Source: JADJGC01 sp964617645 | GTDB lineage: Bacteria > Zixibacteria > MSB-5A5 > CAIYYT01 | NCBI GenBank assembly: GCA_964617645.1 | Contig: CAZTYE010000009.1 | Span: 75,972-139,971 of the forward strand | Length of the DNA stretch: 64,000 nucleotides | Direction: 5' to 3' | Shown: piece by piece, positions 17,750-25,174 of the stretch | How positions within the stretch are numbered: the first letter of the stretch is position 1 | How the letters are laid out: each line of letters begins with the position of its first letter | The notes under the pieces: model-generated | Told to the model about the DNA's origin: nothing | What the model saw: the letters and a program-made list of their open reading frames with translations, nothing else | Database searches by the model: none | Translations under genes and position numbers: made by a program

Positions 17750-18306
17750 CTCCAAAGGCGATTTCGATTTATAACAGCGAACTCCCGGTAGTGATGCTGA
17801 TTGCTCTACTACTGGCGATAACGGTAGCGTCAGCGGCCTTAGGCTCCGCTGTTGCTATCGAGGCAGGCACCGGAAGCGGCATCGAAAAGACGCGGATGGC
17901 GCGGATCGGAGTTTTCTTCCCCGATTTCAAGATTCTCTCGCGGCCGCATACGGTCGAAATCGACCTCTTGCCTCTTGCCTCCGCCGGACTCTGGAAGGGA
18001 GACAGGGAAATTTTGGACCTCGGCCTCACACCGGTTTTCCGGGGGACAATTGGTGGCAGGGACCGGAAATTCAGGCCGTATATCGAAGGCGCCGTGGGCT
18101 TCCACTACATCTCGGACATTCAAATGCGACAGCGGGTGTTTTCGACGAATTTCCAATTTGGCGACCATCTGGGAATCGGGGTATTACTCGGAAGCACTCA
18201 CGCGATTGAGATTGCCTACATCTTTCAGCACCTTTCGAACGCAAGCATCAAGCGGCCGAATGCCGGGATCAATTTTCACATATTCAGAATTACAGTCGGA
18301 ATGTAG
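17743..18306 (+). CDS. PagL-like lipid A deacylase / acyloxyacyl hydrolase family outer-membrane protein
   Basis: PagL enzymes are small outer-membrane beta-barrels that remove the 3-O acyl chain from lipid A. This 187-residue protein has a hydrophobic N-terminus (VVMLIALLLAITVASAAL) acting as an export signal, alternating beta-strand sequence, and the motif QHLSNASIKRPNAGINF, which holds the HxSN active-site pattern and the PNxG turn. From memory, the third catalytic residue of the Pseudomonas enzyme (Glu) falls where this protein has Asn after PNAGI, so activity is uncertain. The ATG at 17743 has no good SD and sits in the divergent -35 box; GTG 17791 or ATG 17794 are alternative starts. 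A strong terminator follows. Confidence 0.7.
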   Translation: MSTPKAISIYNSELPVVMLIALLLAITVASAALGSAVAIEAGTGSGIEKTRMARIGVFFPDFKILSRPHTVEIDLLPLASAGLWKGDREILDLGLTPVFRGTIGGRDRKFRPYIEGAVGFHYISDIQMRQRVFSTNFQFGDHLGIGVLLGSTHAIEIAYIFQHLSNASIKRPNAGINFHIFRITVGM

Positions 18307-18321
18307 GAACCGAGAACGACA

Positions 18322-18358
18322 AACCCGGCCGACGGTCCTTGTCGGCCGGGTTGCTTTT
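18322..18358 (+). terminator. Rho-independent terminator after the PagL-like gene
   Basis: 12-bp perfect stem AACCCGGCCGAC (18322-18333) / GTCGGCCGGGTT (18341-18352), 7-base loop, then GCTTTT. It lies 15 bases after the stop codon. Confidence 0.85.
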
Positions 18359-18420
18359 GAAGTGAACCCGTCTGAAAGAAGCAAGAACGGATTATAAAAG
18401 AGGATCTTGTTTTCTTGTTA

Positions 18421-18454
18421 GAACCCGCCCGGCCGAGCTAATCCGGGCGGGTTC
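18421..18454. terminator. 12-bp perfect GC-rich hairpin
   Basis: GAACCCGCCCGG (18421-18432) pairs with CCGGGCGGGTTC (18443-18454) around a 10-base loop. There is no U-run on either side, so it may be a transcription-blocking structure rather than a classical terminator. Confidence 0.4.
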
Positions 18455-18662
18455 ATTCCCCACAACCCATCACTCCTGAAGATTGGTACCACGCACCAAT
18501 TGTGAGATTGGAGCTTGCCGCCACTAATTGCGACTCTGAATGTTAAGCAACTGTTTTGCCAACTCGCTTGAATTACCGATTCAACATTTCTTGTATTTTA
18601 ACTTGTTGTATCGCAATCACATACGGGCGTGCCGTCGAACTGGAATCAGATTGGCTGAACCC

Positions 18663-18709
18663 AAAAGAAACCGGCTGATTCGCGATATTTCGCGCACCAG
18701 CCGGTTGTT
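18663..18709. terminator. Bidirectional terminator after the TPR-AAA+ regulator gene
   Basis: Stem AACCGGCTG (18669-18677) / CAGCCGGTT (18698-18706), with inner CGCG pairing. On the minus strand the stem runs into TTTCTTTT; on the plus strand into GTTT. Confidence 0.7.
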
Positions 18710-18790
18710 TATCAGGCAGGTTTTCTCTAACGTGCTTTGGCCAAAGGCCTTACAAAGACGAGCGAGATTTCGCGCGCCAGCCGCGAACGT

Positions 18791-20995
18791 CTACGCGGCT
18801 TGGATGCGATACTTCTTCATCTTCGAGCGCAGCGTCGCCTCCGGTAGTCCAAGGTGCGCTGCGGCGCGGCGAATAATACCGCCGCAAGTGTCGAGGGCCG
18901 AGTGGATGATTGTCCGCTCGTACTCCTCGATCTGCGCCGCCAAATTCACCGACTCGGCTTTCACCGGACGCGTGATCTCAAGCGGGCTCTGGCTGAGCTT
19001 GCCGAGCAAGCGCAAACAAACAGCCCGTGGATCGCGGCGTTCGGTGAGACAGAACAACTCGACGAGATTCTTCAACTCGCGGACGTTCCCCGGCCAGTCA
19101 TAGCTCGCCATGCGTTCTTTGAGCAGGCTTAGCGTTCGCCGGTCGACACCGCTCAAAGACAGCCCCTCGCTGCTCACGAAATGCGCGAAGAGTCTAAAGG
19201 CGTCTTCACCGCGTGCGGCTAACCGCGGTACTTGAACTGTCATCACCGCCAACCGGAAGAAAAGGTCGGCGCGGAACCGGCCTTGCCGAACAGCCGCTGC
19301 CAGATCGACGTTGGTAGCCGCGATGAGGCGAAAATCGACCCGGCGCGGCACGGTGCCGCCCAAGCGATAGAAGCGTTTTTCTTCCAACGCCGAGAGCAGC
19401 TTGACCTGCATCGAAAGCGGCAATTCACCGACTTCGTTCAGGAAAAGCGTACCGCCGGTTGCAGCTTCAAGCAGGCCGATCTTCGTCTCGATGGCATTGG
19501 TGTAGGCGCCGCGCTCATGTCCAAAGAACTCGGATTCGGCGAGTTCGAACGGAATCGCACCGCAATTCACCTGCACAAAGGCCGACTTCCGGCGCGGCGA
19601 GCGCTGATGCACCCATTTTGCGATTTGGTCTTTGCCGACTCCGGTCTCGCCGAGGAGCAAGATCGGCAAGTCGGATTCGGCCGTCATCTCGACGTGCTGC
19701 ACCAAAGCGACAAACTCCGGATCGGCGCCAATCAGCGGAATGCTGCCGTCCTGGGTTTTAGGCTTGCGGCCGGACGGCTCAGCATTGTCGATTCCCAGCG
19801 CCCGCAAAATGCGCGATGCTTCGCTTCGACATTCGCGGCTGCGATCCGCGTTGAAGGTGGAGCGAGCGCAGACCAAGTAGGATTGGGCCAACTCGTAGCG
19901 CGCTCCGATTTCTTTGAGTTCATCGACGACAGCGTCGAGCCCTTCATCGACATGGGATTGAGAATCGATCTCATGTTCAATCTGGAGCAGAAGACGGCGC
20001 AGTGCCGCCGATTCGACGCGTTCGCCCAGTGATTGAGCAATAACCAGCGCCGAACGAGCAATGGACTCGGCGCGAGTCATCTGGCCGGATTCGAAGTAAG
20101 CCTGAGCTAAGACCCGGCCGATTTGAGCCGCATCGGCGCCCTGCGGCGAGTGCTGATTGGCGAGGGCCAGGGCGGACTCGGCCAACTTGATCGACTCTGC
20201 GAATTCACCGCAGAGCAGAGCCAGTTGAGCACGATATTGCCCGAGGCTGATTCGGTCGGAAGGCGAGATGATCTCGCCAAGTGTACACTCGGCCTCGTCC
20301 AGGCGTTTGGCCGCGTCGGCGAGTTGGCCGAGATGCATTTGGGCGAACGCCAATGACATCAGCGCGCGAGCGACATTGGAATTGCTATTGAGCGCGCGAT
20401 TGAGTGTCACCGATTCTTCCAGATGCGCAGCGGCCTTGTGGAATTCACCCGAGAGATTCAGGATCGTCCCAAGGTTGCCGGCGATCATGGCCAGCCACTT
20501 CTGGTCGCCGATCGCCTGCGCGTAATCGTTGGCTTCAAGCAGGAAGTCGATCGCCTTGGCGAACTGACCTTTGATGAAGGCAATGCGCGATAGCCGATTG
20601 AGCGTTCGCATCACGCCGATTGTATCGTCGAGGCGACGATAGGTGGCGATCAGGTCGCGATACTCGCGTTCCGCTTCATGAATGCGGCCGAGCTCAGTGA
20701 GGCAGCGCGCGGCGGTCGATTGAAGCTCGGCAATCTGCAAGTTGTCGCTGGAGTGTTTGATGCTCCTAAGCGCGGCGTGTACGACTTCCAGCGCTTCGTC
20801 GTAAGCCGCCAAATTCATCAGTGCTAATCCCTGCAGCGCAAGCAAACGCGCGTGATCGGCGCTGCCTGCGGAAACGTCTGAACCCTTCAGTACGGCTGCG
20901 ACGCGATCGCGCAGCTGGCCATACCGTCCGTCACTCAGCAACTGACGCAATTCGACGAGCATCGCTCCGTCTCGATTTGCGAACAGTTCCTTCAT
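18791..20995 (-). CDS. TPR-containing sigma-54-activator-like AAA+ regulator with altered GAFTGA and Walker B motifs
   Basis: 734 residues: TPR-like repeats at about 1-370 replace the usual receiver, then an NtrC-type AAA+ domain from about 418, then a Fis-like helix-turn-helix (RRAAAHLGLPEATLRSKMKK) at the C-terminus. Walker A GETGVGKD (about 449) and the arginine-finger region FRADLFFRL are intact. Two key motifs are changed: GAFTGA, which contacts sigma-54, is GAYTNA (496-501), and the Walker B Asp is Asn (LFLNEV, 517-522). It may thus bind DNA and ATP but activate poorly, or act otherwise. Its ATG overlaps the stop of the small secreted protein gene (ATGA), so the two are translationally coupled. 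Confidence 0.88.
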   Translation of the reverse strand: MKELFANRDGAMLVELRQLLSDGRYGQLRDRVAAVLKGSDVSAGSADHARLLALQGLALMNLAAYDEALEVVHAALRSIKHSSDNLQIAELQSTAARCLTELGRIHEAEREYRDLIATYRRLDDTIGVMRTLNRLSRIAFIKGQFAKAIDFLLEANDYAQAIGDQKWLAMIAGNLGTILNLSGEFHKAAAHLEESVTLNRALNSNSNVARALMSLAFAQMHLGQLADAAKRLDEAECTLGEIISPSDRISLGQYRAQLALLCGEFAESIKLAESALALANQHSPQGADAAQIGRVLAQAYFESGQMTRAESIARSALVIAQSLGERVESAALRRLLLQIEHEIDSQSHVDEGLDAVVDELKEIGARYELAQSYLVCARSTFNADRSRECRSEASRILRALGIDNAEPSGRKPKTQDGSIPLIGADPEFVALVQHVEMTAESDLPILLLGETGVGKDQIAKWVHQRSPRRKSAFVQVNCGAIPFELAESEFFGHERGAYTNAIETKIGLLEAATGGTLFLNEVGELPLSMQVKLLSALEEKRFYRLGGTVPRRVDFRLIAATNVDLAAAVRQGRFRADLFFRLAVMTVQVPRLAARGEDAFRLFAHFVSSEGLSLSGVDRRTLSLLKERMASYDWPGNVRELKNLVELFCLTERRDPRAVCLRLLGKLSQSPLEITRPVKAESVNLAAQIEEYERTIIHSALDTCGGIIRRAAAHLGLPEATLRSKMKKYRIQAA

Positions 20996-21318
20996 TTTTC
21001 CATACCCTTCTGATTCAGACTCATCGGCTTAGCGGTACGATAGTTGGACTGTGGCTTCGGGGTCGCATTGCTGTTGGCGACAAGGCCGCGAATCCACTTG
21101 GACGGCAGATCGAGTGTAATGACAACCGGTCCAATCGGGAAGACGATTGGGTTGGGATTCGGGTTGTCGTCGGACCACTGGTTATCATCCTGCCAGGGGT
21201 GTGAGGCGGGATCATCTTCGTGGGGCTTGGGATACGGGGTGTTGCGCCCCATCAAGGATGCCGTAGATGCCAGCAGGCATACAACGAGCAACAGCGAGAA
21301 AAATGCTTTGAGTCTCAT
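20992..21318 (-). CDS. Small secreted Pro/Asp/Asn-rich protein
   Basis: 108 residues from the ATG at 21318, which has a strong Shine-Dalgarno (AGGAGGT, 7 bases upstream); a longer in-frame start at 21351 would put 11 residues before the signal peptide. Signal peptide MRLKAFFSLLLVVCLLASTA, then a short disordered segment rich in Pro, Asp, Asn and Trp (PHEDDPASHPWQDDNQWSDD), followed by a basic tail. I do not recognise the family. It is the first gene of a two-gene operon with the TPR-AAA+ regulator, sharing ATGA. A signal or target of that regulator is possible but unproven. Confidence 0.65.
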   Translation of the reverse strand: MRLKAFFSLLLVVCLLASTASLMGRNTPYPKPHEDDPASHPWQDDNQWSDDNPNPNPIVFPIGPVVITLDLPSKWIRGLVANSNATPKPQSNYRTAKPMSLNQKGMEK

Positions 21319-21381
21319 GTTAGTACCTCCTGATAAGCTGAGACTGAACACTTGACCAATGTCCCGATCGACATCAATCGC

Positions 21382-21410
21382 TTGTGAATCTGTCTATACT
21401 CTTATATAAC
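21382..21410 (+). promoter_or_regulatory. Promoter of the LOR/SDH-family gene
   Basis: TTGTGA (21382-21387), 17-base spacer, TATAAC (21405-21410). Predicted +1 near 21417, leader about 167 bases. Confidence 0.45.
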
Positions 21411-21501
21411 GTAGCTGCGCTTTAGTCTGTTCGAGGTGGAGAGGAGGCCGGAAGACGATAACTGAACACTGTGCAATTAGTTGTCTTCGAGCCACAACTG
21501 T

Positions 21502-21530
21502 AAAATACGGCCGGCGGCATTGGTTGTCAA
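21502..21530 (-). promoter_or_regulatory. Promoter of the secreted-protein/regulator operon
   Basis: On the minus strand: TTGACA (21530-21525), 17-base spacer, TATTTT (21507-21502). Predicted +1 near 21495, leader about 177 bases, overlapping in antisense the leader of the divergent gene. Confidence 0.6.
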
Positions 21531-21583
21531 GTTAAATACAGCGCGAGATTGCCGATAACCGGTTGCAGGAGCAATTGTTAGAT

Positions 21584-22795
21584 ATGAACAAGCGATTGGC
21601 GTCAGCAACCGTCCAGATCGACGGACATATTGTCGATTCGGACATCCTGTCTGAAGTTTTCGACTTGATCATCAAATCGGGCGGCAAGTTCGAGATCAAA
21701 GAATTCACAATCGGAAAAACAAATGTGGAAACTTCCACTGCGCGGCTGCAGGTTTTGGCGTCCAATCGGGATAAGCTGGCATTGATTTTGAACCTCCTCA
21801 CCACGAAGGGCTGCGTCGTGGTGACCGAAGCGCCCGCCACACTCAAGCGCGCTCCCAAGGATCGCTGTGTTCCCGACGACTTCTACTCCACGACGAATTT
21901 CCGTACAGATGTACGACTCAACGGGCGGTGGGTGCGGGTTCGACAGCAACGAATGGACGGCGTGATTGTCAGCGCCAACGGCATTCCGACGGTACGAAAA
22001 CTGCGAGACATCAAACGCGGCGATTCGGTCGTCTGCGGCCTCAACGGCATTCGGGTACACCCCGAGTTCAAGGAGCGGGAACGCAGTGATTTTTCATTCA
22101 TGTCGAACGAAATCTCCTCAGAGAAGAAAGTGTCGCTCGCGGTGGACAAGGTGGCGGAGCTGATTCGCCGGCGGCAGGGCAAGTTAATCGTCGTCGCCGG
22201 GCCGGTAGTGATCCACACCGGGGCGGTCGAATCGCTATCGCGGATGATTCGCAGTGGCTACGTCGACGGGTTGTTGACCGGAAACGCGCTGGCGGTGCAC
22301 GATATTGAAAACGCACTCTATGGCACTTCGTTGGGCATTGATACTTCGGCCGGCACTCCGGTCGACCAAGGGCATCGCAACCATATGCGCGCGATCAACG
22401 CCATCAATCGCGCCGGAGGAATCAAAGCCGCCGTGCGCAGGCGAACGCTGAAATCCGGTATCATGTATGAATTAGTCAAAGCCAACGTCCCGTTTGTGCT
22501 CGCTGGGTCACTCCGTGACGACGGTCCATTGCCGGAAACGATAACCGACATGAACGAAGCGCAGGCTGCTTACGCCAGGCAGATTCAGGGCGCCGAGATC
22601 GTCCTGATGCTGTCGACCATGCTGCATTCGATCGCAACCGGCAACATGCTGCCGGCATGGGTCAAGACGATTTGCGTCGATATTAATGCTTCCGTGGTCA
22701 CGAAGCTTGCCGACCGCGGCTCGGCGCAGGCGTTGGGAATCGTGACTGACGTTGGTTTGTTTTGCCATTTGCTGGCGGACAAGCTGCGATCGTAG
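21584..22795 (+). CDS. LOR/SDH bifunctional-enzyme-domain protein (TIGR00300 type, ornithine cyclodeaminase-like)
   Basis: 403 residues from ATG 21584 (GGAG about 12 bases before). The N-terminal half (MNKRLASATVQIDGHIVDSD onward) matches the LOR/SDH N-terminal domain; the C-terminal half contains a Rossmann-like region (GKLIVVAGPVVIHTGAVESL) and VDGLLTGNALAVHDIENAL with GIDTSAGTPVDQGHRNHMRA, typical of TIGR00300 proteins. Characterised relatives in archaea and in the cyanobacterial ArgZ/AgrE C-terminal region convert ornithine to proline and ammonia. This role is inferred from family. The agmatinase gene two genes on fits an arginine/ornithine theme. Own promoter predicted at 21382-21410. 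Confidence 0.8.
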   Translation: MNKRLASATVQIDGHIVDSDILSEVFDLIIKSGGKFEIKEFTIGKTNVETSTARLQVLASNRDKLALILNLLTTKGCVVVTEAPATLKRAPKDRCVPDDFYSTTNFRTDVRLNGRWVRVRQQRMDGVIVSANGIPTVRKLRDIKRGDSVVCGLNGIRVHPEFKERERSDFSFMSNEISSEKKVSLAVDKVAELIRRRQGKLIVVAGPVVIHTGAVESLSRMIRSGYVDGLLTGNALAVHDIENALYGTSLGIDTSAGTPVDQGHRNHMRAINAINRAGGIKAAVRRRTLKSGIMYELVKANVPFVLAGSLRDDGPLPETITDMNEAQAAYARQIQGAEIVLMLSTMLHSIATGNMLPAWVKTICVDINASVVTKLADRGSAQALGIVTDVGLFCHLLADKLRS

Positions 22796-22965
22796 TGCTG
22801 CTACCCGCTCTGTGCCCGCCAAGATTATCCGGCTGAATCCGGTTAAGAATAGTTCTGCACGTCGGCTCACTGTCATCTCCGCGAAATGTCCTTGCTTAAT
22901 CGACGATTTTATCTTTCTTGACCCTCAGGGGAAATGGTCACCACCGTCCGTTGCAGGAGGACACC

Positions 22966-24081
22966 TTGGATACTCACATTCGCGCCCTCACCACCACCTT
23001 CTTGGTCGTTGCTTCTTTGATTTTAAGTTGCTCGAAGAACAAGGGCGATGTAACGGGCGACATCGAAGAGCCGATAGAACAAGATCATATCCCGCCTTCG
23101 GTAGTAAGTGATCTGCGGGCTTCCTTCACTGGCGAATATGAAATCCGGCTGGCGTGGACAGCGCCCAGCGATAGCGGATCGTCATGTGCCGAATACGATT
23201 TGCGGCAGTCGCCAAATGTCATCACGGGTGCGAATTTCGAAGTGGCGATGCGGATTTCGCACACTCAACACCCAATGGGGGCCGGCGGTTCCGAGGAAGT
23301 GTCTCTGACCGGCCTTGAAACCGACACCCGCTACTTTTTTGCCTTGAAGACGCGCGACGAAAACGACAATTGGAGCGCGCTATCAAACGTATTGGAAGTC
23401 CGCTCGCTGCTCGACAGTGTGGTCGCGTTTCCCGATACCGCACTCGAACGTCTGGTGCGACTTCGGGCAAATCGACCGGAAGGAATCCTGCGGCGTTCGC
23501 ATCTTGATGGTCTGCTCGAGTTGCTTCTAAGCGATGCAGGAATCCGCCAGCTCGATGGACTACGTAATTGCCGTAATCTGCAGCGCCTCGTGCTGACCGG
23601 TAATCAAGTCTCCGATCTTTCGCCCATCGCCGGCATGAGTTCGCTCACCGGACTGACGGCGAATCGGAATCTGATCGCGCATCTTCCAGATCTGAGCGGT
23701 CTAACCAGTCTGACGACCCTGGTGCTATCAGACAATCCACTGGACACAATAACTGAGATCGGCAAATTGACGACACTCAGGCTGTTGTCGCTGGATAATC
23801 TTCACCTCGCCAACATGGATGTGCTCGCAGGCCTCACGGATTTGGAGGAATTGTTTATTTCGGGCAATAGTCTCGCTGACATCGAACCGCTGCGCAACCT
23901 GCGACAGTTGCGATCACTGCTGGCGATCAACAACCGTATCAGTGATTTGACGCCGCTGGTGGAGAATCCGGGCATCGGCGCGGGTGATGAACTTTGGATC
24001 ATGTCCAATCCGCTCAGTCAGGCAGCCACCGACGTGCAAATTCCCGTACTGGAAGCTCGCGGCGTGACCGTACATCGCTGA
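22966..24081 (+). CDS. Lipoprotein with fibronectin III-like and internalin-type leucine-rich repeats
   Basis: 371 residues from the TTG at 22966, chosen because CAGGAGG lies 6 bases upstream and it places a lipoprotein signal at the N-terminus (TTTFLVVASLILSCSKNKG, lipobox LILSC). An upstream in-frame ATG at 22918 gives 16 unlikely residues. A fibronectin III-like domain spans about 45-140 (PSVVSDLRASFTGEYEIRLA and YFFALKTRDENDNWS). LRRs of about 22 residues follow at about 165-350 (LQRLVLTGNQVSDLSPIAGM, LEELFISGNSLADIEPLRNL). A surface or periplasmic binding role is likely; the ligand is unknown. Confidence 0.8.
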   Translation: MDTHIRALTTTFLVVASLILSCSKNKGDVTGDIEEPIEQDHIPPSVVSDLRASFTGEYEIRLAWTAPSDSGSSCAEYDLRQSPNVITGANFEVAMRISHTQHPMGAGGSEEVSLTGLETDTRYFFALKTRDENDNWSALSNVLEVRSLLDSVVAFPDTALERLVRLRANRPEGILRRSHLDGLLELLLSDAGIRQLDGLRNCRNLQRLVLTGNQVSDLSPIAGMSSLTGLTANRNLIAHLPDLSGLTSLTTLVLSDNPLDTITEIGKLTTLRLLSLDNLHLANMDVLAGLTDLEELFISGNSLADIEPLRNLRQLRSLLAINNRISDLTPLVENPGIGAGDELWIMSNPLSQAATDVQIPVLEARGVTVHR

Positions 24082-24178
24082 TGTTCATCTCTGCCGCCGT
24101 GGGTTACCAGGGGGCCCTTCACAAGAGCAGCGGTGATCTATCCACGGGTCGCGCCGAATCCGGTGAGCGTCATTCTGC

Positions 24179-24207
24179 TTGAATCGTGAGAAGAGGTTAT
24201 GTATTCT
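24179..24207 (+). promoter_or_regulatory. Promoter of agmatinase gene
   Basis: TTGAAT (24179-24184), 17-base spacer, TATTCT (24202-24207). Predicted leader about 47 bases. Confidence 0.45.
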
Positions 24208-24260
24208 CCGGCGTCGTTACGCAGAAGATTCGACAATAACGGAAGCGCCGAGCCTGAAGC

Positions 24261-25130
24261 ATGACCGCACACAATTTTCTTGGCATCCCCGATGAGTTCT
24301 CGACCTTTGCATCGTCCCCCTATGTCATACTTCCTGTGCCCTATGAAGGCACAGTAACTTACGGCGCCGGAACAGCCTACGGGCCCAACGCGATTATTGA
24401 GGCGTCGCACGAGGTCGAGCTTTTTGACGAGGAGCTGGGCGTCGAAAGCTATAGAGTAGGAATTCACACTTCTGCCCCCGTTACGATCACGACGACCGGT
24501 CCGGAAGAGCAAAATGAAATCGTCTATCGGCGTTGTCGTGACCTTCTCGGTGCCGGGAAGAGATTTGCCATTCTCGGCGGCGAGCACTCAATCAGTTACG
24601 GACCGGTGCGGGCATGTCTGGAGAAGTATCCGGAGTTGACCGTGCTCCAAATCGACGCCCATGCCGACTTGCGCGACGGCTATCTCGGCCAGCGGTACAG
24701 TCATGCGGCTGTAATGCGGCGGATTCGCGACCTGACCAAGCGCACGATTTCGGTCGGAATTCGGAACTTCTCGATCGAGGAGCACGACTACATCCGCAGC
24801 GACGGCGTCAATATTATCTCGGCACAGTCGATTCATGCCGATCCGCAGTGGATCGAGAAGGTGGCGGCTCAACTGGCCGGGGATTTGTACGTGACAGTTG
24901 ATCTCGACGGCTTTGATCCGTCACTCGTCCCGGCGACCGGCACACCGGAGCCCGGCGGGCTGCTCTGGTATCCGACGCTGGAGTTGCTGCGGCGCGCCAT
25001 CGGCCGTTGCAACCTCGTGAGCTTCGATGTTGTCGAATTGGCGCCGATCGAGGGCTTTCATGCCGCCGATTTTCTCGCCGCGAAACTGGTCTACAAGATG
25101 ATTGGCTACGACGCGTTAAAGCGGCGTTAG
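24261..25130 (+). CDS. speB: Agmatinase (ureohydrolase family)
   Basis: Mn2+-dependent hydrolase converting agmatine to putrescine and urea. The 289 residues contain all ureohydrolase metal motifs: GGEHSISYG, DAHADLRD, and DLDGFDPSLVPATGTPEPGG, with the His after SH in QRYSHAAVMRRI. The region GTVTYGAGTAYGPNAII near the N-terminus is typical of the agmatinase branch rather than arginase. Arginase-like or guanidinobutyrase-like specificity cannot be excluded. No arginine decarboxylase is in the window. It converges with the receiver-kinase operon. Confidence 0.88.
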   Translation: MTAHNFLGIPDEFSTFASSPYVILPVPYEGTVTYGAGTAYGPNAIIEASHEVELFDEELGVESYRVGIHTSAPVTITTTGPEEQNEIVYRRCRDLLGAGKRFAILGGEHSISYGPVRACLEKYPELTVLQIDAHADLRDGYLGQRYSHAAVMRRIRDLTKRTISVGIRNFSIEEHDYIRSDGVNIISAQSIHADPQWIEKVAAQLAGDLYVTVDLDGFDPSLVPATGTPEPGGLLWYPTLELLRRAIGRCNLVSFDVVELAPIEGFHAADFLAAKLVYKMIGYDALKRR

Positions 25131-25174
25131 TAGCCATATCACGCGATTTGAGTTGAGGCTGTCGGCTTACGCGA

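Larger units (their letters stand above)
18359..18790. other. Non-coding spacer with further inverted repeats
   Basis: Between two convergent genes. Apart from the hairpins listed separately (18421-18454 and 18663-18709) I see no gene. A plus-strand reading frame beginning at 18540 runs antisense through the regulator gene and has no recognisable protein features. Confidence 0.6.

Noticed and set aside
18540..19103. 187-codon plus-strand frame
   Set aside because: It overlaps the 3' end of the regulator gene in antisense, crosses a terminator hairpin and has a basic, low-information composition.
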